Shown here piece after piece: positions 1-6,116 of a stretch of DNA of 16,136 bases (position 1 is its first letter; each line of letters starts with the position of its first letter). The position numbers and the translations under genes were made by a program. The stretch comes from an uncultured Ruminococcus sp. (GTDB taxonomy: Bacteria > Bacillota > Clostridia > Oscillospirales > Acutalibacteraceae), in contig CAMGGF010000012.1 of assembly GCA_946055445.1 (NCBI GenBank), positions 1-16,136 on the forward strand. Reading direction: 5' to 3'. The notes beneath the pieces are model-generated. The model was not told where the DNA came from. It saw nothing but the letters and a program-made list of their open reading frames with translations, and did no database searches.

Positions 1-22
1 CTGTTTCGGCAAGGATGAAAAT

Positions 23-48
23 GCGCCCCGCGAATACACGCGGGGCGC
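23..48 (-). terminator. Rho-independent terminator of hpf
   Basis: A perfect 10-bp GC-rich stem (23-32 with 39-48) closes a 6-nt loop. On the minus strand it is followed by a short T tract (ATTTTC). It lies about 35 bases beyond the hpf stop codon, so it most likely ends the hpf transcript. The bases to its left, at the window edge, show no gene. Confidence 0.8.
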
Positions 49-82
49 AAAATCTATCTGCTGTTTACGAAAAGTCTGCCGT

Positions 83-616
83 TCAGCCGTCGGTTTCAGG
101 CTCTAACACCGAATAGCCGCCGTCACTGCGTTTATACACCACATTAACCGTTTCCGTTTCGGCGTTGCGGAACATATAAAACGCGTGACCGAGCATATTC
201 ATTTGCAAAATCGCCTCGTCCACGGTTTCGGGCTTTAAGGCAACGGTTTTGCGGCGGATAACATCGTATTCCTCCTCAACCTCTGCCGCGTCGGGTGCGT
301 TAAACACCTCGTCAAACGAAACCTCGCGGAGTCTGCGTTCCAGTTTTGTTTTATTTTTACGGATTTGGCGAATGAGCGAATCAACGCAAGCGTCCAGCGC
401 ATCCTCCAAATCCTGCGAGCGCTCTTGCGCGCGGAATATAAAGCCGCCCTTTTGCAGGGTGATTTCAACAATTTTGATGTTTTTCTCCACGGTGGCGGTG
501 ATTTTCGCCGCCGCGTCGGGGCCGAAGAATTTTTCGACCTTTTGCAATTTTTTCTCGGCATGCGCCTTAAAGGACTCTCTGGGTGTGCATTTTCTGCCGA
601 TGATGGTAATGTTCAT
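83..616 (-). CDS. hpf: Ribosome hibernation promoting factor, long form
   Basis: This 177-residue protein binds 30S subunits and pairs ribosomes into inactive 100S dimers in stationary phase. Residues 1 to ~95 match the HPF/RaiA ribosome-binding fold (start MNITIIGRK, then a basic helix with KTKLERRLR). After an acidic linker, residues ~120-177 match the C-terminal dimerisation domain of long HPF (VRRKTVALKPETVDEAILQM...GHAFYMFRN). The start is the ATG at 616, with AAAGGGG ending about 8 bases before it; an in-frame TTG at 643 has no comparable site. The gene has its own extended -10 promoter (675-703) and a terminator just beyond its stop, so it is probably monocistronic. The identification is secure from family features. 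Confidence 0.95.
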   Translation of the reverse strand: MNITIIGRKCTPRESFKAHAEKKLQKVEKFFGPDAAAKITATVEKNIKIVEITLQKGGFIFRAQERSQDLEDALDACVDSLIRQIRKNKTKLERRLREVSFDEVFNAPDAAEVEEEYDVIRRKTVALKPETVDEAILQMNMLGHAFYMFRNAETETVNVVYKRSDGGYSVLEPETDG

Positions 617-674
617 TATGACATCCCCTTTGTATATATTCAAAAGCGTTTCCGCCTTTGTTTTCTACATCTTC

Positions 675-703
675 AGTATAGCACACTTTGTTTAAAAAAT
701 AAA
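675..703 (-). promoter_or_regulatory. Predicted sigma-A extended -10 promoter of hpf
   Basis: On the minus strand the -10 is TATACT (675-680), directly preceded by the extended element TGC (681-683). A poor -35, TTTATT, lies 17 bases upstream (698-703). The predicted leader to the hpf ATG is about 50 bases. The surrounding DNA is very AT-rich. The same TGCTATACT core occurs before the GGDEF gene at 11025. Confidence 0.6.
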
Positions 704-761
704 GACTATTTTTGAAATTTTTGTTAAGTTTGTATAATTTTGTCGGGATTTAAATCATTTT

Positions 762-1011
762 GGAGAAATGACACCGCACGCGGCGGGGATAAGTCGCCCG
801 TAAGATTTACGGCACTTTTGCGGACAGGCGAGGACGCCTGTCCCTACGCGCACACAATACAGTTCGTGCGTAGGGGCGATTCGCGAATCGCCCGAATGTC
901 ATTCTGCGCCGTCAGGCGAAGAATCTCGTTTCGCATAGTCTGTACTGTGCAATGTTTGAGATCCTTCGCTTCGCTCAGGATGACAATAGCAGTTTACAGC
1001 GTCATTTCTGC
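762..1011. mobile_element. MITE-like palindromic element, ~250 bp, no coding capacity
   Basis: Imperfect terminal inverted repeats of 13 bp (762-774 and 999-1011, two mismatches, core AGAAATGAC/GTCATTTCT) bound a stretch of nested palindromes. A 9-bp stem (822-830 with 835-843) holds GGACAGGCG. The arms 842-853 and 867-876 pair except for a 2-base bulge. A perfect 20-bp palindrome lies at 874-893. A third imperfect pair is TGTCATTCTG...GCGAAGAATCTC (897-927) against 958-985. The gene-free stretch 617-993 contains this element and the hpf promoter and nothing else recognisable. No target-site duplication is evident. The right end runs into fumA and supplies its last four codons and stop. I believe similar modules recur in other bacterial genomes, but that is from memory only. 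Confidence 0.65.
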
Positions 1012-1839
1012 ATGGCGGGTGACATGGCACCCGATATTGACTGCCGCGGGCAGACCCGCGATATGCGTGGGCGCGACCTCAATATTCACCGCCAGCGCCG
1101 TGGTTTTGCCGCCGAAGCCCTGCGGGCCGATGCCGAGCGCATTGATGCGTTCTAAAAGCCGCGCTTCCATTTCGGCATAAAACGGATTTTCGTTGCGCAC
1201 GGACACGGGGCGGCACAGCGCTTTTTTGGCAAGATAAGCGCAATACTCAAAATCGCCGCCGAACCCGACGCCGAGCACCATCGGCGGGCAGGGATTGCCG
1301 CCTGCGTCGCGGACAACCTGCACCACAAAGTCCTCCAAATCCGCCGCCTTTGCGGACGGCGTAAACATTTTCATTTGACTCATATTTTCACTGCCGAAGC
1401 CTTTGGGCGCGGCAAGAATATGGATTTTATCGCCGGGAACAATGCGTGTATGTATGACAGCAGGGGTATTGTCCTCCGTATTCACGCGGTCAAGCGGGTC
1501 GCGTACCACGGATTTGCGCAAAAGCCCCTCGGTGTACCCCTTTGCCACGCCGCGGTTGACCGCCGCCTCAAAATCACCGCCGACGATATGCACCTCCTGC
1601 CCGATTTCAAAAAACAGCACCGCCATACCGGTATCCTGACAAATCGGGATATCCAAGTCCTTTGCCGCCTCTAAATTCTCTAAAAGCGAGCCCATAATTT
1701 GTTTGGGGAGTGCGTCGCACTCTGCTTTTTCGCCGCAGGCAATACACCCGCGCAAATCGTCGGGCAAAATTTTGTTGGCGCGCACAACAAGCGTCGCCAC
1801 GGCATTTTCAATTTCCTGTACGCTGACTTCTCGCATCAT
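994..1839 (-). CDS. Class I fumarate hydratase / tartrate dehydratase, alpha subunit
   Basis: This 281-residue protein is the N-terminal-type (alpha) half of the 4Fe-4S class I fumarase, which interconverts fumarate and malate (or dehydrates L-tartrate in close relatives). The three expected cluster cysteines are visible: Cys67 in PICQDTG, Cys184 in GGNPCPPMVLGVG and Cys271 in NIGCHVTRH. A typical GFGGKTTALAV segment precedes the PTHIAGLP motif. The start at 1839 has GAGGG six bases upstream. Its length is normal for an alpha subunit, but the beta subunit that normally follows is absent and a MITE-like element lies in its place. The last residues (EMTL) and the stop codon are encoded inside that element. 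Only ~53 bases, containing the yabR terminator, separate it from yabR. Fumarase and tartrate dehydratase cannot be told apart here. Confidence 0.88.
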   Translation of the reverse strand: MMREVSVQEIENAVATLVVRANKILPDDLRGCIACGEKAECDALPKQIMGSLLENLEAAKDLDIPICQDTGMAVLFFEIGQEVHIVGGDFEAAVNRGVAKGYTEGLLRKSVVRDPLDRVNTEDNTPAVIHTRIVPGDKIHILAAPKGFGSENMSQMKMFTPSAKAADLEDFVVQVVRDAGGNPCPPMVLGVGFGGDFEYCAYLAKKALCRPVSVRNENPFYAEMEARLLERINALGIGPQGFGGKTTALAVNIEVAPTHIAGLPAAVNIGCHVTRHAEMTL

Positions 1840-1852
1840 CTTTTTCCCTCAC

Positions 1853-1883
1853 AAAAACAGGCAGACGAGCACTCGTCTGCCTG
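1853..1883 (-). terminator. Strong terminator after yabR
   Basis: A perfect 12-bp stem (1858-1869 with 1872-1883) closes a 2-base loop and is followed on the minus strand by TTTTT (1853-1857). It sits 9 bases past the yabR stop and directly before the fumA Shine-Dalgarno site. On the plus strand a T run (1887-1894) lies 3 bases beyond the stem, so it could work in either direction, but no plus-strand gene needs it. Confidence 0.8.
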
Positions 1884-1892
1884 CGTATTTTT

Positions 1893-2345
1893 TTACTTAC
1901 GGCGCGAATACGAACCGCGTTTGCCGCCATCATTCGCACGCTTTAAATCCGAAATCTTTTCGTCGCTGACCTGTTTGAAGCGCGCCATCATATCCTCAAA
2001 AGACTGCGGCTCGCTGCTCTTCGGTTCGGCACCTTTCCAAACATTCGGTGCGCCGCTTCGTCTGCCGTTTTGGCGATCCCTACGCGGGCGCTCTCCCGCG
2101 CCTTGTGCGGGCGGATCCATTGTCTTTTTAATGGACAGGCTGACTTTCCCCTCAGGCGTTACATCTAAAACCTTGACCTTTACGGTCTGCCCCTCTTTCA
2201 AAAACTCGTGAATGTCGCTGACGAAACTCGTAGAAACTTCGGAAATATGTACCATACCGGTTACATTGTCCGGTAAGGCGACAAACGCCCCGAAATTTGT
2301 CAGCCCCGTCACTTTGCCTTCGAGAATTGCCCCAACTTCGACCAT
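1893..2345 (-). CDS. yabR: S1-domain RNA-binding protein, YabR-like
   Basis: This 150-residue protein has one S1 RNA-binding domain at residues ~1-75 (VGAILEGKVTGLTNFGAFVAL, GMVHISEVS, VKVKVLDVTPEGKVSLSIK). A basic, Gly/Arg/Ser-rich tail that looks disordered follows, with a short helical patch (FEDMMARFKQVSDEKISDLKRA). In Firmicutes this family sits directly after divIC, as here, and the length agrees with the B. subtilis relative. The start at 2345 has GGAGG 13 bases upstream, which is longer than usual, but no other in-frame start codon lies between. It is the last gene of the yabP-yabQ-divIC-yabR group and is followed by a strong terminator. The RNA target is unknown. Confidence 0.88.
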   Translation of the reverse strand: MVEVGAILEGKVTGLTNFGAFVALPDNVTGMVHISEVSTSFVSDIHEFLKEGQTVKVKVLDVTPEGKVSLSIKKTMDPPAQGAGERPRRDRQNGRRSGAPNVWKGAEPKSSEPQSFEDMMARFKQVSDEKISDLKRANDGGKRGSYSRRK

Positions 2346-2384
2346 ATAAAAGAATTGTCCTCCCGATGAGCAACAAAATGCAAA

Positions 2385-2705
2385 TCAGTTGCTCGGTGTA
2401 ATATCGTAGTATACCTTTTCATCAGGCATAACATACCCTAATTTTTCGCGTGCGACGCGCTCGATATATTGCTTTTCATCGCCGCCGTCAACAACCGCTT
2501 GCAAACGCTCGTTTTCCGCCTGTTGCTGTTCGACCTGCGCGCGAACTTCTGCCGCCTGTTTTTCTTTTTCGCGAATTTCCAACTGTGCGCTGATGAAACT
2601 AATCACAAAATACCCTACCGCAAGCAGCAGAGCCAAAATTAAAATGAAACTATGTTTTTGGGGTTTTCTCTTTTTTGCTTTCATTTCCCTTACCGTTTCT
2701 TTCAT
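2385..2705 (-). CDS. divIC: Septum formation initiator, DivIC/FtsB family
   Basis: This is a 106-residue bitopic membrane protein. A basic cytoplasmic start (residues 1-18) is followed by one membrane segment at ~19-40 and a heptad-like coiled coil at ~41-75 (LEIREKEKQAAEVRAQVEQQQAENERL). The family signature YIERVAREKLGYVMPDEKVYYD ends the protein. Homologues form part of the DivIB-FtsL-DivIC complex at the division septum. The gene overlaps the end of yabQ by 56 bases if the ATG at 2705 is used, or by 35 bases from the ATG at 2684. The first has a GGGGG site about 14 bases upstream and the second has AAGGG almost adjacent, so the start is uncertain. Its position between yabQ and yabR matches the standard Firmicutes order. 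Confidence 0.92.
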   Translation of the reverse strand: MKETVREMKAKKRKPQKHSFILILALLLAVGYFVISFISAQLEIREKEKQAAEVRAQVEQQQAENERLQAVVDGGDEKQYIERVAREKLGYVMPDEKVYYDITPSN

Positions 2706-3237
2706 CGCGTTTGGGTTTGCCCCCGTCGGAATATACTCTAACGGTTAGATTATACAACATACCTTTCACATTTTTCAAGTGGAATTTTGATTTTTTTACT
2801 GAAATTTTCGATTTTTTCTGTGCTTTTTGAACATTTTTTGCAATTTTCCCTTTGCATTTCTTCATAAAGTGTAAAATCGGCGCTGAAATCTTACGAAATA
2901 ACGCGCTGAAAAATCGCCGCAATCCCGCCGCCGCGCGTGCCATTCGGACGGAGAAAAACGCGCCGAAAGTATAGGCATACAGCAAAAAGCCAAGCAAAAT
3001 ACCGAAAAGCACATAGCCGCGAAACTGCCCGTTGAGGACGGTCAGGGCAAATAAAAACACCAAAAATCCCGCCGTAAGGGAAAACAGCAAATCCGAAACG
3101 CGGTAGGCGCGGTCACTTTTTTGCACCAAAAGCCGCAAAATACGAAACACATCGTACACCGTTCCCAAAAAGAAACCGAACCCGATTGCATACAAAAAAA
3201 TACGGATTTGCGCCCCCGAAGAGAAAATATATGTCAT
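2650..3237 (-). CDS. yabQ: Spore cortex biosynthesis protein YabQ
   Basis: This is a 195-residue membrane protein. Hydrophobic stretches at ~8-27, ~46-69 and ~72-97 are predicted membrane segments, and the FFLGTVYDVFRILR stretch between the first two is typical of YabQ. In B. subtilis YabQ is made in the mother cell, lies in the outer forespore membrane and is needed for cortex formation. The C-terminal third (from ~115) is an unusually lysine-rich cytoplasmic tail (KKCKGKIAKNVQKAQKKSK...). The ATG shares one base with the yabP stop codon (TGATG), which suggests translational coupling. The 3' end overlaps divIC. This supports a spore-forming host. Confidence 0.9.
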   Translation of the reverse strand: MTYIFSSGAQIRIFLYAIGFGFFLGTVYDVFRILRLLVQKSDRAYRVSDLLFSLTAGFLVFLFALTVLNGQFRGYVLFGILLGFLLYAYTFGAFFSVRMARAAAGLRRFFSALFRKISAPILHFMKKCKGKIAKNVQKAQKKSKISVKKSKFHLKNVKGMLYNLTVRVYSDGGKPKRDERNGKGNESKKEKTPKT

Positions 3238-3536
3238 CAGCGGAACACCTTATTCCAAAACGAACCCTGTTGCGGCTTTTGCGCGCGGTCGGTATAAGTT
3301 AGCGCCGTAATCTCGCCCTCTACCGCAAGTTCGCCCATTTCCAAACTCAAACGGTTGATATGCAAGTCCGTTCCCTTTACGGTCAGTTCCCCCATTTGTG
3401 TAAACACAATCACGGTTTGTTCATCAAAACTGTCCACATCAGAAACGCCCGAAACTGTCAGGCGGCATCTGTCTTCCAGCACCAAATTGTGCGGAATTTG
3501 CATTGCATTTGCTTGATTTAGTTCATTTAACGCCAT
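3237..3536 (-). CDS. yabP: Spore coat/cortex morphogenesis protein YabP
   Basis: This 99-residue protein belongs to the YabP/YqfC family (NLVLEDRCRLTVSGVSDVDSFDEQ, then GELTVKGTDLHINRLSLEMGELAVEG). In B. subtilis it acts in the mother cell, in the same pathway as YabQ. The start at 3536 has a strong AAGGGAGG nine bases upstream. That site lies in the 3' arm of a hairpin (3547-3577), and a possible sigma-E promoter overlaps the hairpin. The genes that precede yabP in Bacillus (an HU-like protein and an S4-domain protein) are missing; a GDPD-family gene lies there instead. Confidence 0.92.
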   Translation of the reverse strand: MALNELNQANAMQIPHNLVLEDRCRLTVSGVSDVDSFDEQTVIVFTQMGELTVKGTDLHINRLSLEMGELAVEGEITALTYTDRAQKPQQGSFWNKVFR

Positions 3537-3540
3537 AAAA

Positions 3541-3577
3541 AAGAACCTCCCTTATGCAAATCCTATGCACAAGGGAG
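3541..3577 (-). terminator. Hairpin with T tract: GDPD terminator overlapping the yabP SD
   Basis: Arms 3547-3558 and 3566-3577 pair at 11 of 12 positions around a 7-base loop. On the minus strand GGTTC and then TTTTTT (to 3537) follow, ending at the yabP ATG. It lies 5 bases beyond the GDPD stop codon and fits a rho-independent terminator for that operon. Its 3' arm is the yabP Shine-Dalgarno sequence (AAGGGAG), so in a read-through transcript the site would be base-paired. Confidence 0.65.
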
Positions 3578-3588
3578 AGAAACTATGC
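3560..3588 (-). promoter_or_regulatory. Possible sigma-E promoter of the yabP operon
   Basis: On the minus strand GCATAGTT (3581-3588) and CATAGGAT (3560-3567) are separated by 13 bases. This resembles the sigma-E pattern (ATA in the -35, CATA..T in the -10). The -35 overlaps the GDPD stop codon. Transcription would start near 3552-3555, within or just before the SD arm of the hairpin, giving a leader of about 16-19 bases. The match is partial, so this is a proposal. Confidence 0.35.
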
Positions 3589-4344
3589 TTGCAACAGCCC
3601 CGAAAGCAGTATGGGGTGGCGCGTTGTGATATTGTCGGGCGAAAAAGTTAAAAGATTGCGCATCACCAATTTGTTGTCCGCCGTCCAAAACGAAACTTTT
3701 AAGCCTTCGGCGTGGAACACTTCGCAGAGTTTTTTGCTTGCATTTTTGTAGTTGCAATTTATGCCGACTGCGCCGCTTCGCTTGACTTCTTCGGCGATAC
3801 TTTTTAAATATGTTTCATCTTCCAACCGCATTTTGTTTAAGTCGGCGTTTAGGTAGTAGGGGATTTCGGGCGCGTCGATTTTTACGGTTTGGGTGTGTTC
3901 CGCCTCTACACCCGTAAAGAAACAGCGGTCAACCAATTCGTATTGCTGTACCAAATCGGCAATTTCGGGGATATTGGAAAAGGCTTTCAAATCCAAATTC
4001 ACTTGAATACTGTCGGAACGGTCGGCGATAAGCGCCAGCGCTTCTTCCAGCAAAACGCCCTCGTCCTCTCCCGCTGTTTCGGCGTGCAATAACACGGGCG
4101 TGCCGTCATTTCGCACGGAAACATCGACTTCCAAAACAGGCACTTGCAAAGCAATTGCTTTTTCAATAAATTCCAAAGAATTTTCCGCCGTATTTTCCGC
4201 GCCGCTGTGGGCGGTATAAGTAAAGCCGGCAGGCAAGTCGATTTTTCCGTTGACAATGCGGTTTAACTCCACGCCTGCGCGCGTCAGCAACAAGGCGCCT
4301 GCCGCACCGACGGCAACTGCAAGAATTTTCGTAACGGTTTTCAT
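3583..4344 (-). CDS. Membrane-anchored glycerophosphodiester phosphodiesterase-like protein
   Basis: This is a 253-residue protein of the GDPD TIM-barrel family, whose usual reaction is hydrolysis of glycerophosphodiesters to sn-glycerol-3-phosphate and an alcohol. An N-terminal hydrophobic segment (residues ~5-23) suggests an uncleaved anchor or signal. Active-site landmarks are AHSGAENTAENS (His46, Glu54, Asn55), LEVDVSVRNDGTPVLLHAE (Glu72, Asp74, His87) and QVNLDLK. The family motif normally reads HRG, and here the arginine is serine, so activity may be altered. The start at 4344 has AAAGGAG seven bases upstream, which rules out the longer frame from 4398. It follows the HAD gene by 32 bases and probably shares its promoter. 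Confidence 0.8.
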   Translation of the reverse strand: MKTVTKILAVAVGAAGALLLTRAGVELNRIVNGKIDLPAGFTYTAHSGAENTAENSLEFIEKAIALQVPVLEVDVSVRNDGTPVLLHAETAGEDEGVLLEEALALIADRSDSIQVNLDLKAFSNIPEIADLVQQYELVDRCFFTGVEAEHTQTVKIDAPEIPYYLNADLNKMRLEDETYLKSIAEEVKRSGAVGINCNYKNASKKLCEVFHAEGLKVSFWTADNKLVMRNLLTFSPDNITTRHPILLSGLLQA

Positions 4345-4376
4345 AAGTCTACTCCTTTCGGCTTTTGGGTATGCCT

Positions 4377-4976
4377 CTAATCGACCTTTTTCAGCCACAC
4401 GCCGTCCGCCTTGATTTTTTCAATACGGTCGCCGGTCACATAATACACATCTTTCGAAATATCCATCATTGCGCGGTCGTTCATCGAGTCGGTATAAAAC
4501 TCGTCGATTTCTTCGTCGCCGTACTGCTCGCGATAGGCGGCGATTTTCGCCTCGCGGTAGCACACGCGCCCGATTTCACCGGTCTGCAAATCCACTTCGG
4601 TGCCGATGTAATGCCGAATGCCGATGCGGCGGCAAATTTCGCTGAGCATCACCTCAGGGCATGCGGAAACAATCACATCGTCCTCGCGCTGAATCTTCGG
4701 GTAAAAACTTTTGATTTTCTTTTCGTGCTCGTCCCAAAAATCCACAATCGACTGTTCAATATCCGAAAACTGCGCACAACATTCCTTTAAAATATAGCCG
4801 TAATCCTTTTTGACATCGTCCAATTTCACTTTGCCCAATTTATAAAGCACAAAGCCCTCGCCGAATTTCGGCACATATTTTGCAATGGCTTTCGGCTCTT
4901 TTTTGAGATAATACATAAAAATATCAAAGCCGCTTTCGCCGTCATAAATGGTGTTGTCAAAATCAAACACACGCAT
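4377..4976 (-). CDS. HAD-superfamily phosphatase (subfamily IB-like)
   Basis: This 199-residue enzyme has the HAD catalytic set. Motif I is DFDNTIYDG with nucleophile Asp5 and acid/base Asp7. Motif II is VSACPE with Ser104. The motif III lysine is probably Lys144, and motif IV is TDSMNDRAMMD (Asp163, Asp167). A helical cap lies between motifs I and II, as in phosphoserine-phosphatase-like IB members. The substrate cannot be read from the sequence. It follows mtnA, so a phosphorylated methylthiopentose is conceivable, but it has its own strong promoter, and its partner downstream is the GDPD gene, so a lipid-headgroup role is equally possible. The start at 4976 has GAGGGG eight bases upstream. 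Confidence 0.82.
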   Translation of the reverse strand: MRVFDFDNTIYDGESGFDIFMYYLKKEPKAIAKYVPKFGEGFVLYKLGKVKLDDVKKDYGYILKECCAQFSDIEQSIVDFWDEHEKKIKSFYPKIQREDDVIVSACPEVMLSEICRRIGIRHYIGTEVDLQTGEIGRVCYREAKIAAYREQYGDEEIDEFYTDSMNDRAMMDISKDVYYVTGDRIEKIKADGVWLKKVD

Positions 4977-5018
4977 AATAAAGTCCCCTCGCCGTTTAAA
5001 ACTCTACATCTGTATGTA

Positions 5019-5047
5019 ATAGTAGCATTCTGCAGTTTGTTCGTCAA
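5019..5047 (-). promoter_or_regulatory. Strong predicted sigma-A promoter of the HAD-GDPD operon
   Basis: On the minus strand TTGACG (5042-5047) and TACTAT (5019-5024) are separated by exactly 17 bases, with an extended TGC before the -10. The -35 overlaps the mtnA stop codon. The predicted leader is ~35 bases. It separates the HAD-GDPD pair from the mtaD-pnp-mtnA set, although no terminator is seen, so read-through is likely. Confidence 0.75.
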
Positions 5048-6078
5048 GAAAAATCCGACGGTTGCAATACGCCTTTTTCGGTGATGAACGCGGTAATCAA
5101 ACTGTGGTCGGTCACATCAAACGCGGGATTGAGCGTTTTTACATTTTTGGGGATTTTGGGCGTTTCATACCAAAGGGAACGCAACTCTTCGCCGTCGCGC
5201 TGTTCAATCGGGATTTCGGCACCCGTGGGGGTGTTTTTGTCAATCGTTGAAAACGGCGCGCAAACATAAAACGGAATACCGTAATATTTTGCCAAAATTG
5301 CCACAGCGGAAGTCCCGATTTTGTTGGCGGTATCGCCGTTTTTCGCCACGCGGTCACAGCCGACCAATACCGCCTGCACCAAGCCCTGTTGCATCGCGTA
5401 AGACGCCATATTATCGCAAAGCACGGTGACATCCACGCCTGCTTCGCACAGTTCATACGCCGTCAGCCGCGCGCCCTGCAAAAGCGGGCGGGTTTCGTCG
5501 GCAAAGACTTTGATAGTATGCCCTTGTTCTTTTGCGATATACACGGGCGCGAGTGCCGTGCCGTATTTGACCGTGGCAAGCCGCCCCGCGTTGCAGTGTG
5601 TTAAAACCGCATCGCAATTTTTCAAAAGTGCCGCACCGTATTCCCCGATTTTGCGGCAGACGGCAATATCCGCCGCGTGCAATTCCAACGCCCGCGCCGT
5701 CAACGCCGCCTTTTGTGCTGCAATGGGTGCTTGCGCGTGTAAAACCTGCGTTTTGCGCATTTCGTTTACTGCCCACGACAAATTGACCGCCGTGGGGCGC
5801 GCGGCTTCGAGTATTGCGGCATTTTTTTGGAATTCCACTTGGAATTCGGCAATCGTTTTCGCCGTGCTTGCATTAGAGAGCACAGAGAGCCCCACCGCCG
5901 CCGCGATACCGATGGCGGGTGCGCCGCGCACGCGTAGCCGATAAATTGCCTCGACCATATCCTCTAAACGAGAAAGCGAGAGCACAACGGTTTTGTTCGG
6001 CAATTCGGTTTGGTCTAACAGCAAAAGGCGATTGTGTTCGATGTCAAAATGCACCGTTTCGCCGTGTAAATCATACAT
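5044..6078 (-). CDS. mtnA: S-methyl-5-thioribose-1-phosphate isomerase
   Basis: This 344-residue enzyme converts 5-methylthioribose-1-phosphate to 5-methylthioribulose-1-phosphate in methionine salvage. Signatures are RLRVRGAPAIGIAAA near residues 48-61, THCNAGRLATVKYGT with the catalytic Cys162, ADETRPLLQGARLTAYEL, and VGCDRVAKNGDTANKIGT with the catalytic Asp242. The cysteine and aspartate are 80 residues apart, as in B. subtilis MtnA (Cys160/Asp240), and the full length separates it from the related eIF2B subunits. The start at 6078 has GGAG seven bases upstream. It follows the PNP gene by 33 bases, joined by a small hairpin and no terminator. The preceding mtaD and pnp genes can make its substrate. 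The related 5-deoxyribose-1-phosphate isomerase role is an alternative. Confidence 0.93.
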   Translation of the reverse strand: MYDLHGETVHFDIEHNRLLLLDQTELPNKTVVLSLSRLEDMVEAIYRLRVRGAPAIGIAAAVGLSVLSNASTAKTIAEFQVEFQKNAAILEAARPTAVNLSWAVNEMRKTQVLHAQAPIAAQKAALTARALELHAADIAVCRKIGEYGAALLKNCDAVLTHCNAGRLATVKYGTALAPVYIAKEQGHTIKVFADETRPLLQGARLTAYELCEAGVDVTVLCDNMASYAMQQGLVQAVLVGCDRVAKNGDTANKIGTSAVAILAKYYGIPFYVCAPFSTIDKNTPTGAEIPIEQRDGEELRSLWYETPKIPKNVKTLNPAFDVTDHSLITAFITEKGVLQPSDFS

Positions 6079-6094
6079 ACAGTTTCTCCGATTT

Positions 6095-6116
6095 TGTAAA
6101 GGGAATATCCTTTACA
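6095..6116 (-). other. Intercistronic hairpin between pnp and mtnA
   Basis: A perfect 8-bp stem (TGTAAAGG/CCTTTACA, 6095-6102 with 6109-6116) encloses a 6-base loop and includes the PNP stop codon. On the minus strand it is followed by AAAATCGGAG, with no T run. It is therefore not a standard terminator and may affect mRNA processing or stability within the operon. Confidence 0.45.

Noticed and set aside
249..715. Plus-strand ORFs opposite hpf
   Set aside because: They are antisense shadows of hpf; the hpf reading has family motifs and a proper SD site.
740..1180. Plus-strand ORF of 146 codons
   Set aside because: It runs through the palindromic element and antisense to the well-supported fumarase gene, with no SD site.
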